Assembly: GCA_905236535.1 (NCBI GenBank)
Contig: CAJOQN010000075.1
Coordinates: 1-8,231, forward strand
Direction: 5' to 3'
Length of the DNA: 8,231 bases
Origin: an uncultured Bacilli bacterium
GTDB taxonomy: Bacteria > Bacillota_I > Bacilli_A > RFN20 > CAG-826
Position 1 is the stretch's first letter. Every line of letters starts with the position of its first letter. Position numbers and translations under genes: made by a program. Under the pieces are notes generated by a model, which did no database searches, was not told the DNA's origin, and saw nothing but the letters and a program-made list of their open reading frames with translations. Positions 1 through 6,570 of the stretch are shown here, piece by piece.

Positions 1-171
1 ATCATGAACGCTAAAAAGATTGTTTTAATCGCCACCGGGAAGAACAAAGCCAAAGCGATTTATAATTTAATTAAAGGAGTAAAAACTATAGAAGTTCCTT
101 GCTCCATTCTTCAAGATCACCCAGATTGCACCATCTATGTCGATGAAGATGCTTATTCATTAGTGAAATAA
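1..171 (+). CDS. nagB: Glucosamine-6-phosphate deaminase, C-terminal fragment (5' end outside window)
   Basis: Frame 1 is open from the window edge to a TAA stop and encodes the last 56 residues of a NagB-type protein. The fragment begins IMNAKKIVLIATGKNKAKAI and continues with the tail signature EVPCSILQDHPDCTIYVDEDA. Both segments are typical of the end of glucosamine-6-phosphate deaminases: a strand-helix element followed by the VPxSILQxHP...VDExA tail. The family converts cytosolic glucosamine-6-phosphate to fructose-6-phosphate and ammonia in amino-sugar catabolism. The catalytic residues lie upstream of the window, so activity cannot be judged here. The phosphatase gene follows after only 20 bp with no terminator between them, so the two are probably cotranscribed. 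The related 6-phosphogluconolactonase/SOL fold is less likely given the NagB-type tail. Confidence 0.88.
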   Translation: MMNAKKIVLIATGKNKAKAIYNLIKGVKTIEVPCSILQDHPDCTIYVDEDAYSLVK

Positions 172-191
172 AATCTCCTAAAATAAGATGG

Positions 192-635
192 ATGAAAACG
201 ATAATCTTTGTCTGTCATGGAAATATCTGCCGTAGCCCTGCGGCGGAATGGATTGCTAAAAAGATTCTCCAAGAAAGAGGTCGAGAAAAAGAATTTAAAA
301 TTCTTTCAAGAGCCCTTTCATACGAGGAAATCAATAATGATATCTATCCTCCGATGAAACAAACATTGGAGGATTTTCATGTTCCCTTTAAAAGGCATTA
401 CGCTGATATTCTTTCAAAAGAGGATTATGAAAAAGCTGATTATATCTTTTATATGGATTCTTCGAATAAAAGAATCATCTCTTATCGTTATCCTATGGCC
501 AACGATAAATTTCATCATATCAATGAATTCACCCCGCAAATGGGAGATATTGAAGATCCGTGGTACAGTGGAAGATACACTTTAGTGGTCCAACAATTAA
601 TCGTTTGTATTAACAATATTTTTGATAAAATGTAG
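192..635 (+). CDS. Low-molecular-weight protein-tyrosine-phosphatase
   Basis: This 147-residue cytosolic enzyme hydrolyses phosphotyrosine, or related phosphate esters, through a cysteinyl-phosphate intermediate. The P-loop is at the N terminus, CHGNICRSPAAEW, with the CX5R signature: nucleophile Cys8, phosphate-binding Arg14 and Ser15. Cys13 is the second P-loop cysteine, which in this family can form a protective disulfide with the nucleophile. The general acid is in EDPWYSG (Asp122-Pro123), as expected near the C terminus. The length is normal (about 140-160). The ATG at 192 puts the P-loop at the usual position; its Shine-Dalgarno is weak (AAATAAG just upstream). It lies 20 bp after nagB and 5 bp before a membrane-protein gene, which suggests one operon. 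No tyrosine kinase or exopolysaccharide gene is nearby, so the substrate is unknown. Arsenate reductases share the fold, but their characteristic extra cysteines are not seen. Confidence 0.93.
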   Translation: MKTIIFVCHGNICRSPAAEWIAKKILQERGREKEFKILSRALSYEEINNDIYPPMKQTLEDFHVPFKRHYADILSKEDYEKADYIFYMDSSNKRIISYRYPMANDKFHHINEFTPQMGDIEDPWYSGRYTLVVQQLIVCINNIFDKM

Positions 636-640
636 TCGTT

Positions 641-1294
641 ATGAAAAAAGAAAACGCCTTTAGCATCGTTTCATTGATATTCAATATTCTCATCGTCCTT
701 TTTGTCATAAATTCCATCATTATGATGTTCGTTGGAAGCGATGGAGAATTGACCGCTTCGGGATTTAACGCTTTTAAATTTTTCACCGTCGATAGCAATG
801 TCTTAATGGGAGTGGCTTCTCTTATCTTTCTTCCCTTCCTCATTTTAAAAATGTTAGGAAAAGAAATTAAAAAGACCTTATTGCTTTCGGTCGCTAAATT
901 TGTCGCGACGATTGGAGTGGTCTTAACCTTTTTGACCGTCATCTTGTTCTTAGGCTTTATCTTTGGATATGTATCGATGTTTAAAGGCCCAAATCTTTAT
1001 ATGCATTTAATCACTCCGCTTCTAGCGATGATTGATTTTATGTTCTTTGACCCCATTAGTGAAATTCCCTTTAGATTTACTTTCTTCGGGGTCGTTCCAA
1101 TGACGATCTATGGGATTTGCTATATCACAAATATCGCGGTCCATAATGGATATGGAGACACCAATTATGACTGGTACATGTTCGGGGCTAATGGGATGGG
1201 AATTGGAATTCTAATCTTCCTCTTAATGATCTCTATCACTTATGGAATTGGTCTATTATTACGACTCATTAGAAAAGTGGTAGTGAAAAAATAA
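641..1294 (+). CDS. Pr6Pr-like six-helix integral membrane protein
   Basis: The 217-residue protein is very hydrophobic, with about six predicted transmembrane segments (near residues 8-30, 52-70, 83-107, 119-137, 146-163 and 183-207) and a basic C-terminal tail (RLIRKVVVKK). Conserved-looking polar positions are FFTVDSN (47-53), MHLITP with His122, Asp132 in the fourth helix, and the aromatic loop NGYGDTNYDWYMF between helices 5 and 6. This pattern (FT..SN after helix 1, HxxxP, an aromatic loop before the last helix) resembles the bacterial Pr6Pr family, related to the FAR-17a/AIG1 fold. Some eukaryotic relatives are hydrolases, but no activity can be claimed here. The family call comes from motif memory. 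The ATG is 5 bp after the phosphatase stop with no Shine-Dalgarno, so translational coupling is likely. A terminator follows directly. Confidence 0.68.
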   Translation: MKKENAFSIVSLIFNILIVLFVINSIIMMFVGSDGELTASGFNAFKFFTVDSNVLMGVASLIFLPFLILKMLGKEIKKTLLLSVAKFVATIGVVLTFLTVILFLGFIFGYVSMFKGPNLYMHLITPLLAMIDFMFFDPISEIPFRFTFFGVVPMTIYGICYITNIAVHNGYGDTNYDWYMFGANGMGIGILIFLLMISITYGIGLLLRLIRKVVVKK

Positions 1295-1321
1295 ATATCC
1301 ACTTATGTGGATATTTTTTTA
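1295..1321. terminator. Bidirectional rho-independent terminator between convergent genes
   Basis: An 8-bp perfect stem, ATATCCAC (1295-1302) and GTGGATAT (1307-1314), encloses a TTAT loop. A T-run at 1314-1320 follows on the plus strand. On the minus strand the stem is followed by TTTATTTTTT, so it can also end the convergent peroxidase transcript. It starts one base after the Pr6Pr-like stop and overlaps the end of the peroxidase gene by a few bases. Confidence 0.87.
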
Positions 1322-1792
1322 TAATGTTTCCTTGATTCTTTTCTCAAATGATTCAGGTTTTTCCATTGGTTCGAAACGGTCGATAACATTCCCGTCTCTA
1401 TCAACGAGGAATTTGGTGAAATTCCATTTGATGTTTTTGCCTTTAAGTTTTGGGCTATTGTCTTTTAAGAAGCGATAAAGAGGGGCTTCGTTTTTTCCAT
1501 TGACATCAATTTTTTCAAATTGTGGGAATCCAATCGCGAATCTTAAGACACAGGCATCATGGATTTCTTCACTTGTTCCAGGGGCTTGTTTAAAGAATTG
1601 ATTGCAGGGGAAATCTAAGATGACAAAACCTTGGTCTTTATATTTTTTATAAAGAGCTTCTAAGCCATCATATTGGGGAGTAAAACCGCATTTTGTCGCG
1701 GTGTTGACCACGAGGAGGACTTTTCCCTTGTATTGCTCTAAAGATACTTCATTTCCTTTATAATCTTTGACGGTGAAATCGTAAATTGACAT
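1319..1792 (-). CDS. Glutathione peroxidase family protein, cysteine type (probable thioredoxin-dependent peroxidase)
   Basis: This 157-residue cytosolic protein has the thioredoxin fold of the GPx family, which reduces hydrogen and organic peroxides. The active-site block is NTATKCGFTPQY with peroxidatic Cys35 (codon TGC, so not selenocysteine). FPCNQF (61-66), Gln69 and WNFTKFLV (Trp123, Asn124) supply the rest of the catalytic tetrad. Cys81 lies 46 residues after Cys35, about where the resolving cysteine of non-selenium GPx enzymes sits, and bacterial enzymes of this kind usually take electrons from thioredoxin (family knowledge). The usual YGVTFPMF block is FAIGFPQF here. The length is normal. 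The start has a strong AAAGGAG 9 bp upstream. The gene stands alone, converging on the preceding operon and diverging from the glucosidase with a 41-bp gap. No peroxide-sensor gene or obvious operator is visible. Confidence 0.95.
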   Translation of the reverse strand: MSIYDFTVKDYKGNEVSLEQYKGKVLLVVNTATKCGFTPQYDGLEALYKKYKDQGFVILDFPCNQFFKQAPGTSEEIHDACVLRFAIGFPQFEKIDVNGKNEAPLYRFLKDNSPKLKGKNIKWNFTKFLVDRDGNVIDRFEPMEKPESFEKRIKETL

Positions 1793-1801
1793 AATTTTGT
1801 T

Positions 1802-1808
1802 CTCCTTT
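1802..1808 (-). promoter_or_regulatory. Shine-Dalgarno of the peroxidase gene
   Basis: The minus strand reads AAAGGAG nine bases before the ATG whose first base is 1792. It fixes the start of the peroxidase and is one of only three strong ribosome binding sites in the window. Confidence 0.85.
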
Positions 1809-1814
1809 AGCAGT

Positions 1815-1844
1815 ATTTTAAAGGAATTATTTAATGGTAATCAA
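1815..1844 (-). promoter_or_regulatory. Candidate sigma-A promoter for the peroxidase gene
   Basis: On the minus strand TTGATT (1844-1839) and TAAAAT (1820-1815) are separated by 18 bp, a plausible -35/-10 pair. The predicted start near 1808 would put the Shine-Dalgarno at the very 5' end of the mRNA, which is tight, so another promoter may be used. The elements overlap the start of the divergent glucosidase gene. Confidence 0.3.
1820..1825 (+). promoter_or_regulatory. Shine-Dalgarno that supports the glucosidase start at 1834
   Basis: AAAGGA lies 8 bp before the ATG at 1834. The in-frame ATGs at 1867 and 1879, which would give the more usual short N terminus, have no such motif. This favours the upstream start despite its non-family extension. 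Confidence 0.6.
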
Positions 1845-3534
1845 GAAATATGCTTATAATGAAATTATGAGACATACGATGTGGTATAAAGAGGCGATTA
1901 TCTATCAAATCTATCCTCGTTCTTTTTGTGACTCGAATAACGATGGAATAGGGGATATAAAAGGAATTATCTCCAAACTTGATTATCTTCAAGAATTAGG
2001 GGTCAATGCGGTGTGGCTCTCTCCCATCTATGATTCCCCTCAAGAGGATAATGGATATGATATTTCTGATTATAAGAAGGTCTATCCTCCTTTTGGGACT
2101 TTAGAAGATATGAAAATATTAATCGCGGAGATGCATAAAAGAGGGATTAAACTTATTATGGATCTCGTCGTCAACCACACTTCCAGTGAGCATCAATGGT
2201 TTAAAGAAGCGCTTTTAGACCCTTCATCTCCATATCGTGATTATTATATAATCAAAAAGGGAAGAAAAAATGGAAAGAAACCTCCGAATAACTGGTCCGG
2301 ATTTTTTGGGGAAGGTGCGTGGGAGAGAATCCCTAATAGTGAGGATTATTACCTCCATCTATTTGCAAAAGGACAACCAGATTTAAACTGGGAGAATCCG
2401 AAAGTCAGAGAAGAAGTTAAAGATATTCTTCGCTTCTGGCTTGAGATGGGAGTGGATGGGTTCCGTTGTGATGTCATCACCTTAATTAGCAAAAAACAAG
2501 ACTTTAAAAATCGCTTCCCAACCATCGCTTTAACAGGAAAAGATGCCTATGTCATGGGCCCAAGAATCCATGAATTCCTCCATGAATTATATGAAGATGT
2601 TTATACAAATTATGACGCGATGACCGTTGGAGAGACCGTGATGTCCTCTTTAGAGGAGGCGAAAATGCTCGTCGATCCCAAACGTCAAGAACTTGATATG
2701 ATCTTTAATTTTGATATCACTGATACCGATAATATCATGGGGGTCAAATATCTATACCGTAAATTCAAACTCCAAAGAATGAAGAAAGTCTATCGTAAAT
2801 GGCAAAAGGGGCTTGATGAGATAAATGGATGGAATTCATTGTTCTTAGAAAATCACGACCAAAGAAGATTGCCCGGAAGGTTCAACACCAACGAGAAGGA
2901 TTTAAGAGAAGTCTCGATGAAGATGATAGCGTCTTCCTATTTCCTTTTAAAAGGAACGCCTTTTATCTATCAAGGACAAGAAATCGGGATGACCAACGCT
3001 CATTTTGAGAAACTTGAGGATTATAAAGATGTCGAAATCCATAACATCATGAATCTAAGAAAACATCATCCTTTAGTGAAGATGATCGTCAAAGAAAAAG
3101 TGGCCTATGAAGTCTCAAGAGATAACGCTCGAACTCCCATGCAATGGGATGACACTGAATACGCGGGATTCTCAAAAGTGGAACCATGGATTAAAGTTAA
3201 TCCCAATAAGGAATATATCAATGTTAAGCAATCATTAGAATCAAATGATTCTATCTTCCATTATTATCAAGACTTAATCAACATTAAAAAGAATCATCCC
3301 GTCATCAAAGATGGGGAGGTTATTGAACTATTTAAAAACGATAACAAAGTCTATGCTTATGAAAGAAAGAATAAAGATGAATCAATCGTGGTCATCACCT
3401 CTTTTAGTGATAAACCGATAAAAAGAAAAGCCTTAGAGGAGTTCAAAGACAACGAATTATTACTTTGTAATTATCAAGAGATTAATGATATTATTTCCCT
3501 AAGGCCGTATGAGGCTCGTATCTATAAAAAATGA
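1834..3534 (+). CDS. GH13 alpha-glucosidase, oligo-1,6-glucosidase-like
   Basis: This 566-residue cytosolic enzyme (no signal peptide) resembles the GH13 oligo-1,6-glucosidase / dextran glucosidase / trehalose-6-phosphate hydrolase group. KEAIIYQIYPRSF opens the barrel. DSNNDGIGD (33-41) is the usual metal-binding loop. The four GH13 blocks are DLVVNH (110-115), GFRCDVI with nucleophile Asp213, VGETV with acid/base Glu267, and ENHDQRR with Asp342. Val214, directly after the nucleophile, is the residue associated with alpha-1,6 preference in this group; alpha-1,4 maltases carry Thr. Arg replaces the common Pro in NHDQPR. A beta-sandwich C domain follows from about residue 495. The family start would be near MRHTMWYK (ATG 1867), but the Shine-Dalgarno supports 1834. 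It is the first gene of a probable operon and overlaps the next gene by 4 bp. With no transporter or phosphorylation gene nearby, the exact substrate is open. Confidence 0.92.
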   Translation: MVIKKYAYNEIMRHTMWYKEAIIYQIYPRSFCDSNNDGIGDIKGIISKLDYLQELGVNAVWLSPIYDSPQEDNGYDISDYKKVYPPFGTLEDMKILIAEMHKRGIKLIMDLVVNHTSSEHQWFKEALLDPSSPYRDYYIIKKGRKNGKKPPNNWSGFFGEGAWERIPNSEDYYLHLFAKGQPDLNWENPKVREEVKDILRFWLEMGVDGFRCDVITLISKKQDFKNRFPTIALTGKDAYVMGPRIHEFLHELYEDVYTNYDAMTVGETVMSSLEEAKMLVDPKRQELDMIFNFDITDTDNIMGVKYLYRKFKLQRMKKVYRKWQKGLDEINGWNSLFLENHDQRRLPGRFNTNEKDLREVSMKMIASSYFLLKGTPFIYQGQEIGMTNAHFEKLEDYKDVEIHNIMNLRKHHPLVKMIVKEKVAYEVSRDNARTPMQWDDTEYAGFSKVEPWIKVNPNKEYINVKQSLESNDSIFHYYQDLINIKKNHPVIKDGEVIELFKNDNKVYAYERKNKDESIVVITSFSDKPIKRKALEEFKDNELLLCNYQEINDIISLRPYEARIYKK

Positions 3535-4508
3535 ATGATAATTTAAAGAAAGCTAAACTCATCTATTCCTTAACACTCATCGGTTTCGGAATTATTTTTA
3601 TCGTTCTTGGGGTTTTGAAACTCACGGGAATCTGGACCAGCGCGGGTGTTCGTCGTATCATCTTTAATGTCATCACCACCATTGGGTCGATATGGTTGAT
3701 TATTGATTTTATGTGGACTTGCTTAAATAAGAAAAGAAGAGAGAAGAAATCTTTGTTAGACAAGATTATCAATCTCCCTGCGGGATTATTCTTATTAACC
3801 TTTGATATTCTCTGCTTTATGTCAATTATCAAAGATGAAATCGCTCATTATTTTGTCGGTGGAGTCTTCCTTTATCTTGCTCTAAGTTATCTCTTCCAAG
3901 GTGTTTATCATTATTACCACCCTTTAAAAGAAATTATAGAAGCTGCGAAAGAAATGGATGAGGAAGACAATTCCTTAACTTTTAGAGATGCTTTAAAAGA
4001 AGAGATTCATCTCCAAGAGATTGAAAAGCTATATGAAGAATCATTCCCTGATAACGAAAAAGTTCCATTTGCCATCCTTATGAACTGGGTTAAAGAAGGA
4101 AAGAGCACCTTATATTCGGTGACTTTAAAAGAAGAAGTCGTGGCCTTATCTTATGTGGTTCCATATCAAGATATTCTTTTCCTTTTTTATCTTGCGGTTT
4201 GTAAAAATGAGCAAGGAAAAGGCTATGGCAGTGCGGTTCTTTCTTTTATAAAGAAAAAATATGGTGATAGAAGGATTATCATCAATATTGAAGAGTTAGA
4301 TGAAAAGGCTTTAAATTATTCCCAAAGACTTCAGCGAAAAGCCTTCTATGAAAAGAATGGTTTCGTCGATCTTCATTATATCGTCAGAGAATACGGGGTT
4401 AATTATGAGATGTTTTCCATCGATGGGAAAGAGGTTGACAAAGAAGAATATATTAACCTTATGTCTTCAATAATTGGAAAAGAAAGATATTTAGAACTCT
4501 CAAAATAA
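3531..4508 (+). CDS. Membrane-anchored GNAT family acetyltransferase (four-helix domain fused to GNAT)
   Basis: The 325-residue protein has two parts. Residues 1-130 hold about four transmembrane segments (near 10-30, 42-63, 82-101 and 106-126) with the basic loop KKRREKK at 67-73, probably cytoplasmic. Residues 150-325 form a GNAT acyltransferase domain: LYEESFPDNEKVPF (168-180), the beta strand LFLFYLAV, the acetyl-CoA pyrophosphate loop QGKGYGS (228-234), and RKAFYEKNGF (269-278), which is motif B. GNAT enzymes transfer acyl groups from acyl-CoA to amines, but the acceptor cannot be told from sequence. The frame is open throughout with no sign of frameshift, so the fusion looks genuine. 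The ATG overlaps the glucosidase stop (ATGA) and has no Shine-Dalgarno, which points to translational coupling. The helical half is not clearly recognised; it is vaguely like small DUF308-type membrane domains. Confidence 0.8.
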   Translation: MNDNLKKAKLIYSLTLIGFGIIFIVLGVLKLTGIWTSAGVRRIIFNVITTIGSIWLIIDFMWTCLNKKRREKKSLLDKIINLPAGLFLLTFDILCFMSIIKDEIAHYFVGGVFLYLALSYLFQGVYHYYHPLKEIIEAAKEMDEEDNSLTFRDALKEEIHLQEIEKLYEESFPDNEKVPFAILMNWVKEGKSTLYSVTLKEEVVALSYVVPYQDILFLFYLAVCKNEQGKGYGSAVLSFIKKKYGDRRIIINIEELDEKALNYSQRLQRKAFYEKNGFVDLHYIVREYGVNYEMFSIDGKEVDKEEYINLMSSIIGKERYLELSK

Positions 4509-4513
4509 TTTTA

Positions 4514-4539
4514 AAAAGATTAAATATCTTTTGAAAGAT
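4514..4539 (+). repeat. Three alternating short repeats that can form exclusive hairpins
   Basis: AAAAGAT (4514-4520), ATCTTTT (4526-4532) and AAAGAT (4534-4539) follow each other. The middle arm can pair with either neighbour, which gives mutually exclusive stems of 7 and 6 bp. They lie between the acetyltransferase stop and the DUF1846 start at 4567. The stems have one G-C pair each and no separate T-run, so a terminator is unlikely. Confidence 0.4.
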
Positions 4540-4566
4540 GGTGCTCATAGTAGTATCATTTTTTAT

Positions 4567-6054
4567 ATGAAAAAAGTGGCCTTTGATAACAAGCTATATC
4601 TTAAAATTCAAAGGGAAGAGATTCTTAAAAGAGCTCAACAATTTAATGACAAATTATATCTTGAATTCGGCGGTAAACTCTTCGATGATTTTCACGCCTC
4701 CAGAGTTCTCCCTGGCTTCCAACCAGATAGTAAATTGCAAATGCTCTTAAGCCTCAAAGATGATTGTGAAATCGTCATTGCGGTAAACGCAAACGACATA
4801 AATTCTAACAAAGTTAGAAATGATACAGGATATACCTATCAAATCGAAGTTGAACGCCTCATCGATATCTATCGTATGAAGGGCTTTTATGTCTCTTCAG
4901 TAGTCATCAACTTCTATGAAGAATTCGCTAGTGTCTTAGAGTGGAAATCCCATCTTGAAAATAATGGAATCAAAGTCTATCGCTCCTATAAGATTGCGGG
5001 ATATCCTCAGAATATATCTTTAATTCTTTCCGATGAAGGTCTTGGAAAAAACGATTATATCGAAACCACAAAGAAAGTCGTGGTGGTCACCGCTCCTGGA
5101 CCAGGAAGTGGAAAGATGGCTACTTGTCTTTCTCAACTCTATCACGAGAATGTGCGTGGGGTGAAAGCGGGTTATGCTAAATATGAAACTTTCCCAGTGT
5201 GGAACATGGCCCTCGATGATCCGATCAATCTCGCCTATGAAGCCGCGACGGTGGATTTAAAAGATATCAATATGATTGACCCCTATCATCTTGAAAAATA
5301 CGGGGTCTCCTCTGTTAATTATAACAGAGATATTGAAACCTTCCCTCTTTTAAAGACCATCTTTGAAAAACTTTATGGCGAGACTCCATATTATTCTCCA
5401 ACCGATATGGGAGTTAATAAAGTGGGATTTGCCATTAAAGATAAAGCCTTAGTGGATAAAGCCTGTAAACGTGAAATCGTCAGAAGATATTATGAGACCA
5501 AACTTAAGATTTTCTTAGGCAAACTTCACGAAGACGCACTTGCCAAGATGGAAATCCTGCTTAACAAAGCAGGAGTCACTCCTGAAAATAGAAAATGCGT
5601 CATTGCCGCGCTTAATTGTCAAAAAGAAAAGAAAGAGCCAGCTTGTGCCATCGAATTAAGCAATGGCAAGATTATTACTGGTCATCGTTCCCCATTATTA
5701 GGTGCGAGCGCTGCTCTTTTGGTTAATACCTTAAAATATTTAGCGAAAATAGATAAATCTATTCACTTACTATCTCCCGCGGTTGTCGAACCAATGCAAA
5801 AGCTTAAAACAGAACTTTTACATCGTAGTTATGCCCGTTTAAGAGCGGAAGAAATTCTTCTTGCTTTATCCATTCAAGCTAACACCAATCCACTCGCGGA
5901 GATGGCTTTAAAACAAGTTCCGAAATTAAGCGGAGCAGAATGCCATTCAACCGTTATTCTTTCCGAAGTCGATAGATCAACCTTCCAAAGACTCGGAATT
6001 CATATCACCGAAGAAGATAAGAACTATGGTTCTTTAGTCTATAACCGTCTATAA
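4567..6054 (+). CDS. DUF1846 family protein
   Basis: The 495-residue protein matches the DUF1846 family along its length as I remember it. Its sequence blocks are FDNKLYLKIQ at the N terminus, KLYLEFGGKLFDDFHASRVL (29-48), AVNANDI (72-78), TAPGPGSGKMATCLSQLYHE (175-194), AGYAKYETFPVWN (201-213), NLAYEAATVDL (221-231), NMIDPYHLEKYGV (235-247) and SPTDMGVN (277-284). GPGSGK looks like a nucleotide- or phosphate-binding loop, but I know of no established reaction, so none is assigned. Predicted cytosolic, with no membrane segment. I chose ATG 4567 because MKKVAFDNKLYL is the usual family N terminus; an in-frame TTG at 4531 would add 12 residues. Neither start has a good Shine-Dalgarno. The kinase gene follows after one base, so the two are very probably cotranslated. 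Confidence 0.92.
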   Translation: MKKVAFDNKLYLKIQREEILKRAQQFNDKLYLEFGGKLFDDFHASRVLPGFQPDSKLQMLLSLKDDCEIVIAVNANDINSNKVRNDTGYTYQIEVERLIDIYRMKGFYVSSVVINFYEEFASVLEWKSHLENNGIKVYRSYKIAGYPQNISLILSDEGLGKNDYIETTKKVVVVTAPGPGSGKMATCLSQLYHENVRGVKAGYAKYETFPVWNMALDDPINLAYEAATVDLKDINMIDPYHLEKYGVSSVNYNRDIETFPLLKTIFEKLYGETPYYSPTDMGVNKVGFAIKDKALVDKACKREIVRRYYETKLKIFLGKLHEDALAKMEILLNKAGVTPENRKCVIAALNCQKEKKEPACAIELSNGKIITGHRSPLLGASAALLVNTLKYLAKIDKSIHLLSPAVVEPMQKLKTELLHRSYARLRAEEILLALSIQANTNPLAEMALKQVPKLSGAECHSTVILSEVDRSTFQRLGIHITEEDKNYGSLVYNRL

Positions 6055-6055
6055 A

Positions 6056-6556
6056 ATGAAAACTTTAATTATCTTAAGCGCTCCTCCGGGAAGTGGAAAA
6101 TCCACCTGGGCCAACATTTATTCCGAAAACCACTCAAACACTTATATTATTTCTAGTGATGAGATTCGTTTTGAATTAACTGGAAGTCTCCAAGATTTTT
6201 CTAAACAAAAAGAAGTTTGGGAATTATTCTCTAAGAGAATACATGAATATGCGAATAAGAATGAAGATGTCAATGTCATCCTTGATGCTTTATGTGACCT
6301 TAATTCTTTAAGAGTGAGCTACATTAAAGACAATCCAGAATACGATCGTTATATTCTAGTCTTATTCCCCCACACCAAAGAGGAATGCTATTCCAACAAT
6401 TTTAAAAGGGACGAAGAACGTCAAGTTCCAGAGCATGTATTCGAATCTTTGTGGAATAAATTTGAAGAACCAACACCTGAAGTTTTAGCCCTTTTTGATG
6501 AAGTGATAGAGGTCAAATTTAAGACCACCGAAAAGCATATTATCATCAATAATTAA
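6056..6556 (+). CDS. Small P-loop kinase / AAA-family ATPase (polynucleotide-kinase-like)
   Basis: This 166-residue cytosolic protein begins with a P-loop, SAPPGSGKSTWA (8-19), in which Ala9 stands where many Walker A motifs have Gly. SSDEIR (33-38) fits the Asp-Asp/Glu-Ile/Leu-Arg motif that follows strand 2 in the T4-Pnk/zeta-like kinases, where the Asp acts on the substrate hydroxyl. VILDALCDLNSLR (74-86) fits the Walker-B-like strand and the following N-x-x-R helix. FKRDEERQVPEHVFESLWNKFEEP (116-139) is a typical lid plus the RxVPxxVxxxxxxxFExP element of this group. A phosphotransferase on RNA, nucleoside or another small substrate is plausible; the substrate is unknown. It starts one base after the DUF1846 stop with no ribosome binding site, so translation is probably coupled. 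No partner antitoxin is visible, which argues against a zeta toxin. Confidence 0.78.
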   Translation: MKTLIILSAPPGSGKSTWANIYSENHSNTYIISSDEIRFELTGSLQDFSKQKEVWELFSKRIHEYANKNEDVNVILDALCDLNSLRVSYIKDNPEYDRYILVLFPHTKEECYSNNFKRDEERQVPEHVFESLWNKFEEPTPEVLALFDEVIEVKFKTTEKHIIINN

Positions 6557-6570
6557 CGATACTTTGTAAT

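Noticed and set aside
379..585. Plus-strand frame of 68 codons inside the phosphatase gene
   Set aside because: It is fully contained in a well-supported gene in another frame and shows no recognisable motif.
610..942. Minus-strand open frame of 110 codons
   Set aside because: It lies opposite the phosphatase end and the Pr6Pr-like gene, has no ribosome binding site and gives a low-complexity Lys/Thr/Asn-rich product, so it is a shadow.
1686..1694. Selenocysteine at the peroxidase active site
   Set aside because: The codon for residue 35 is TGC, so it is an ordinary cysteine.
3563..3832. Minus-strand open frame of 89 codons
   Set aside because: It is the complement of the transmembrane part of the acetyltransferase fusion, with no start signals of its own.
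4514..4532. Hairpin AAAAGAT/ATCTTTT as a terminator
   Set aside because: The stem has a single G-C pair and the T-run is part of the stem itself; the neighbouring genes look cotranscribed.
6056..6556. Zeta-type toxin of a toxin-antitoxin pair
   Set aside because: No small antitoxin gene precedes it; it is coupled to a DUF1846 gene and its lid region fits polynucleotide-kinase-like proteins better.
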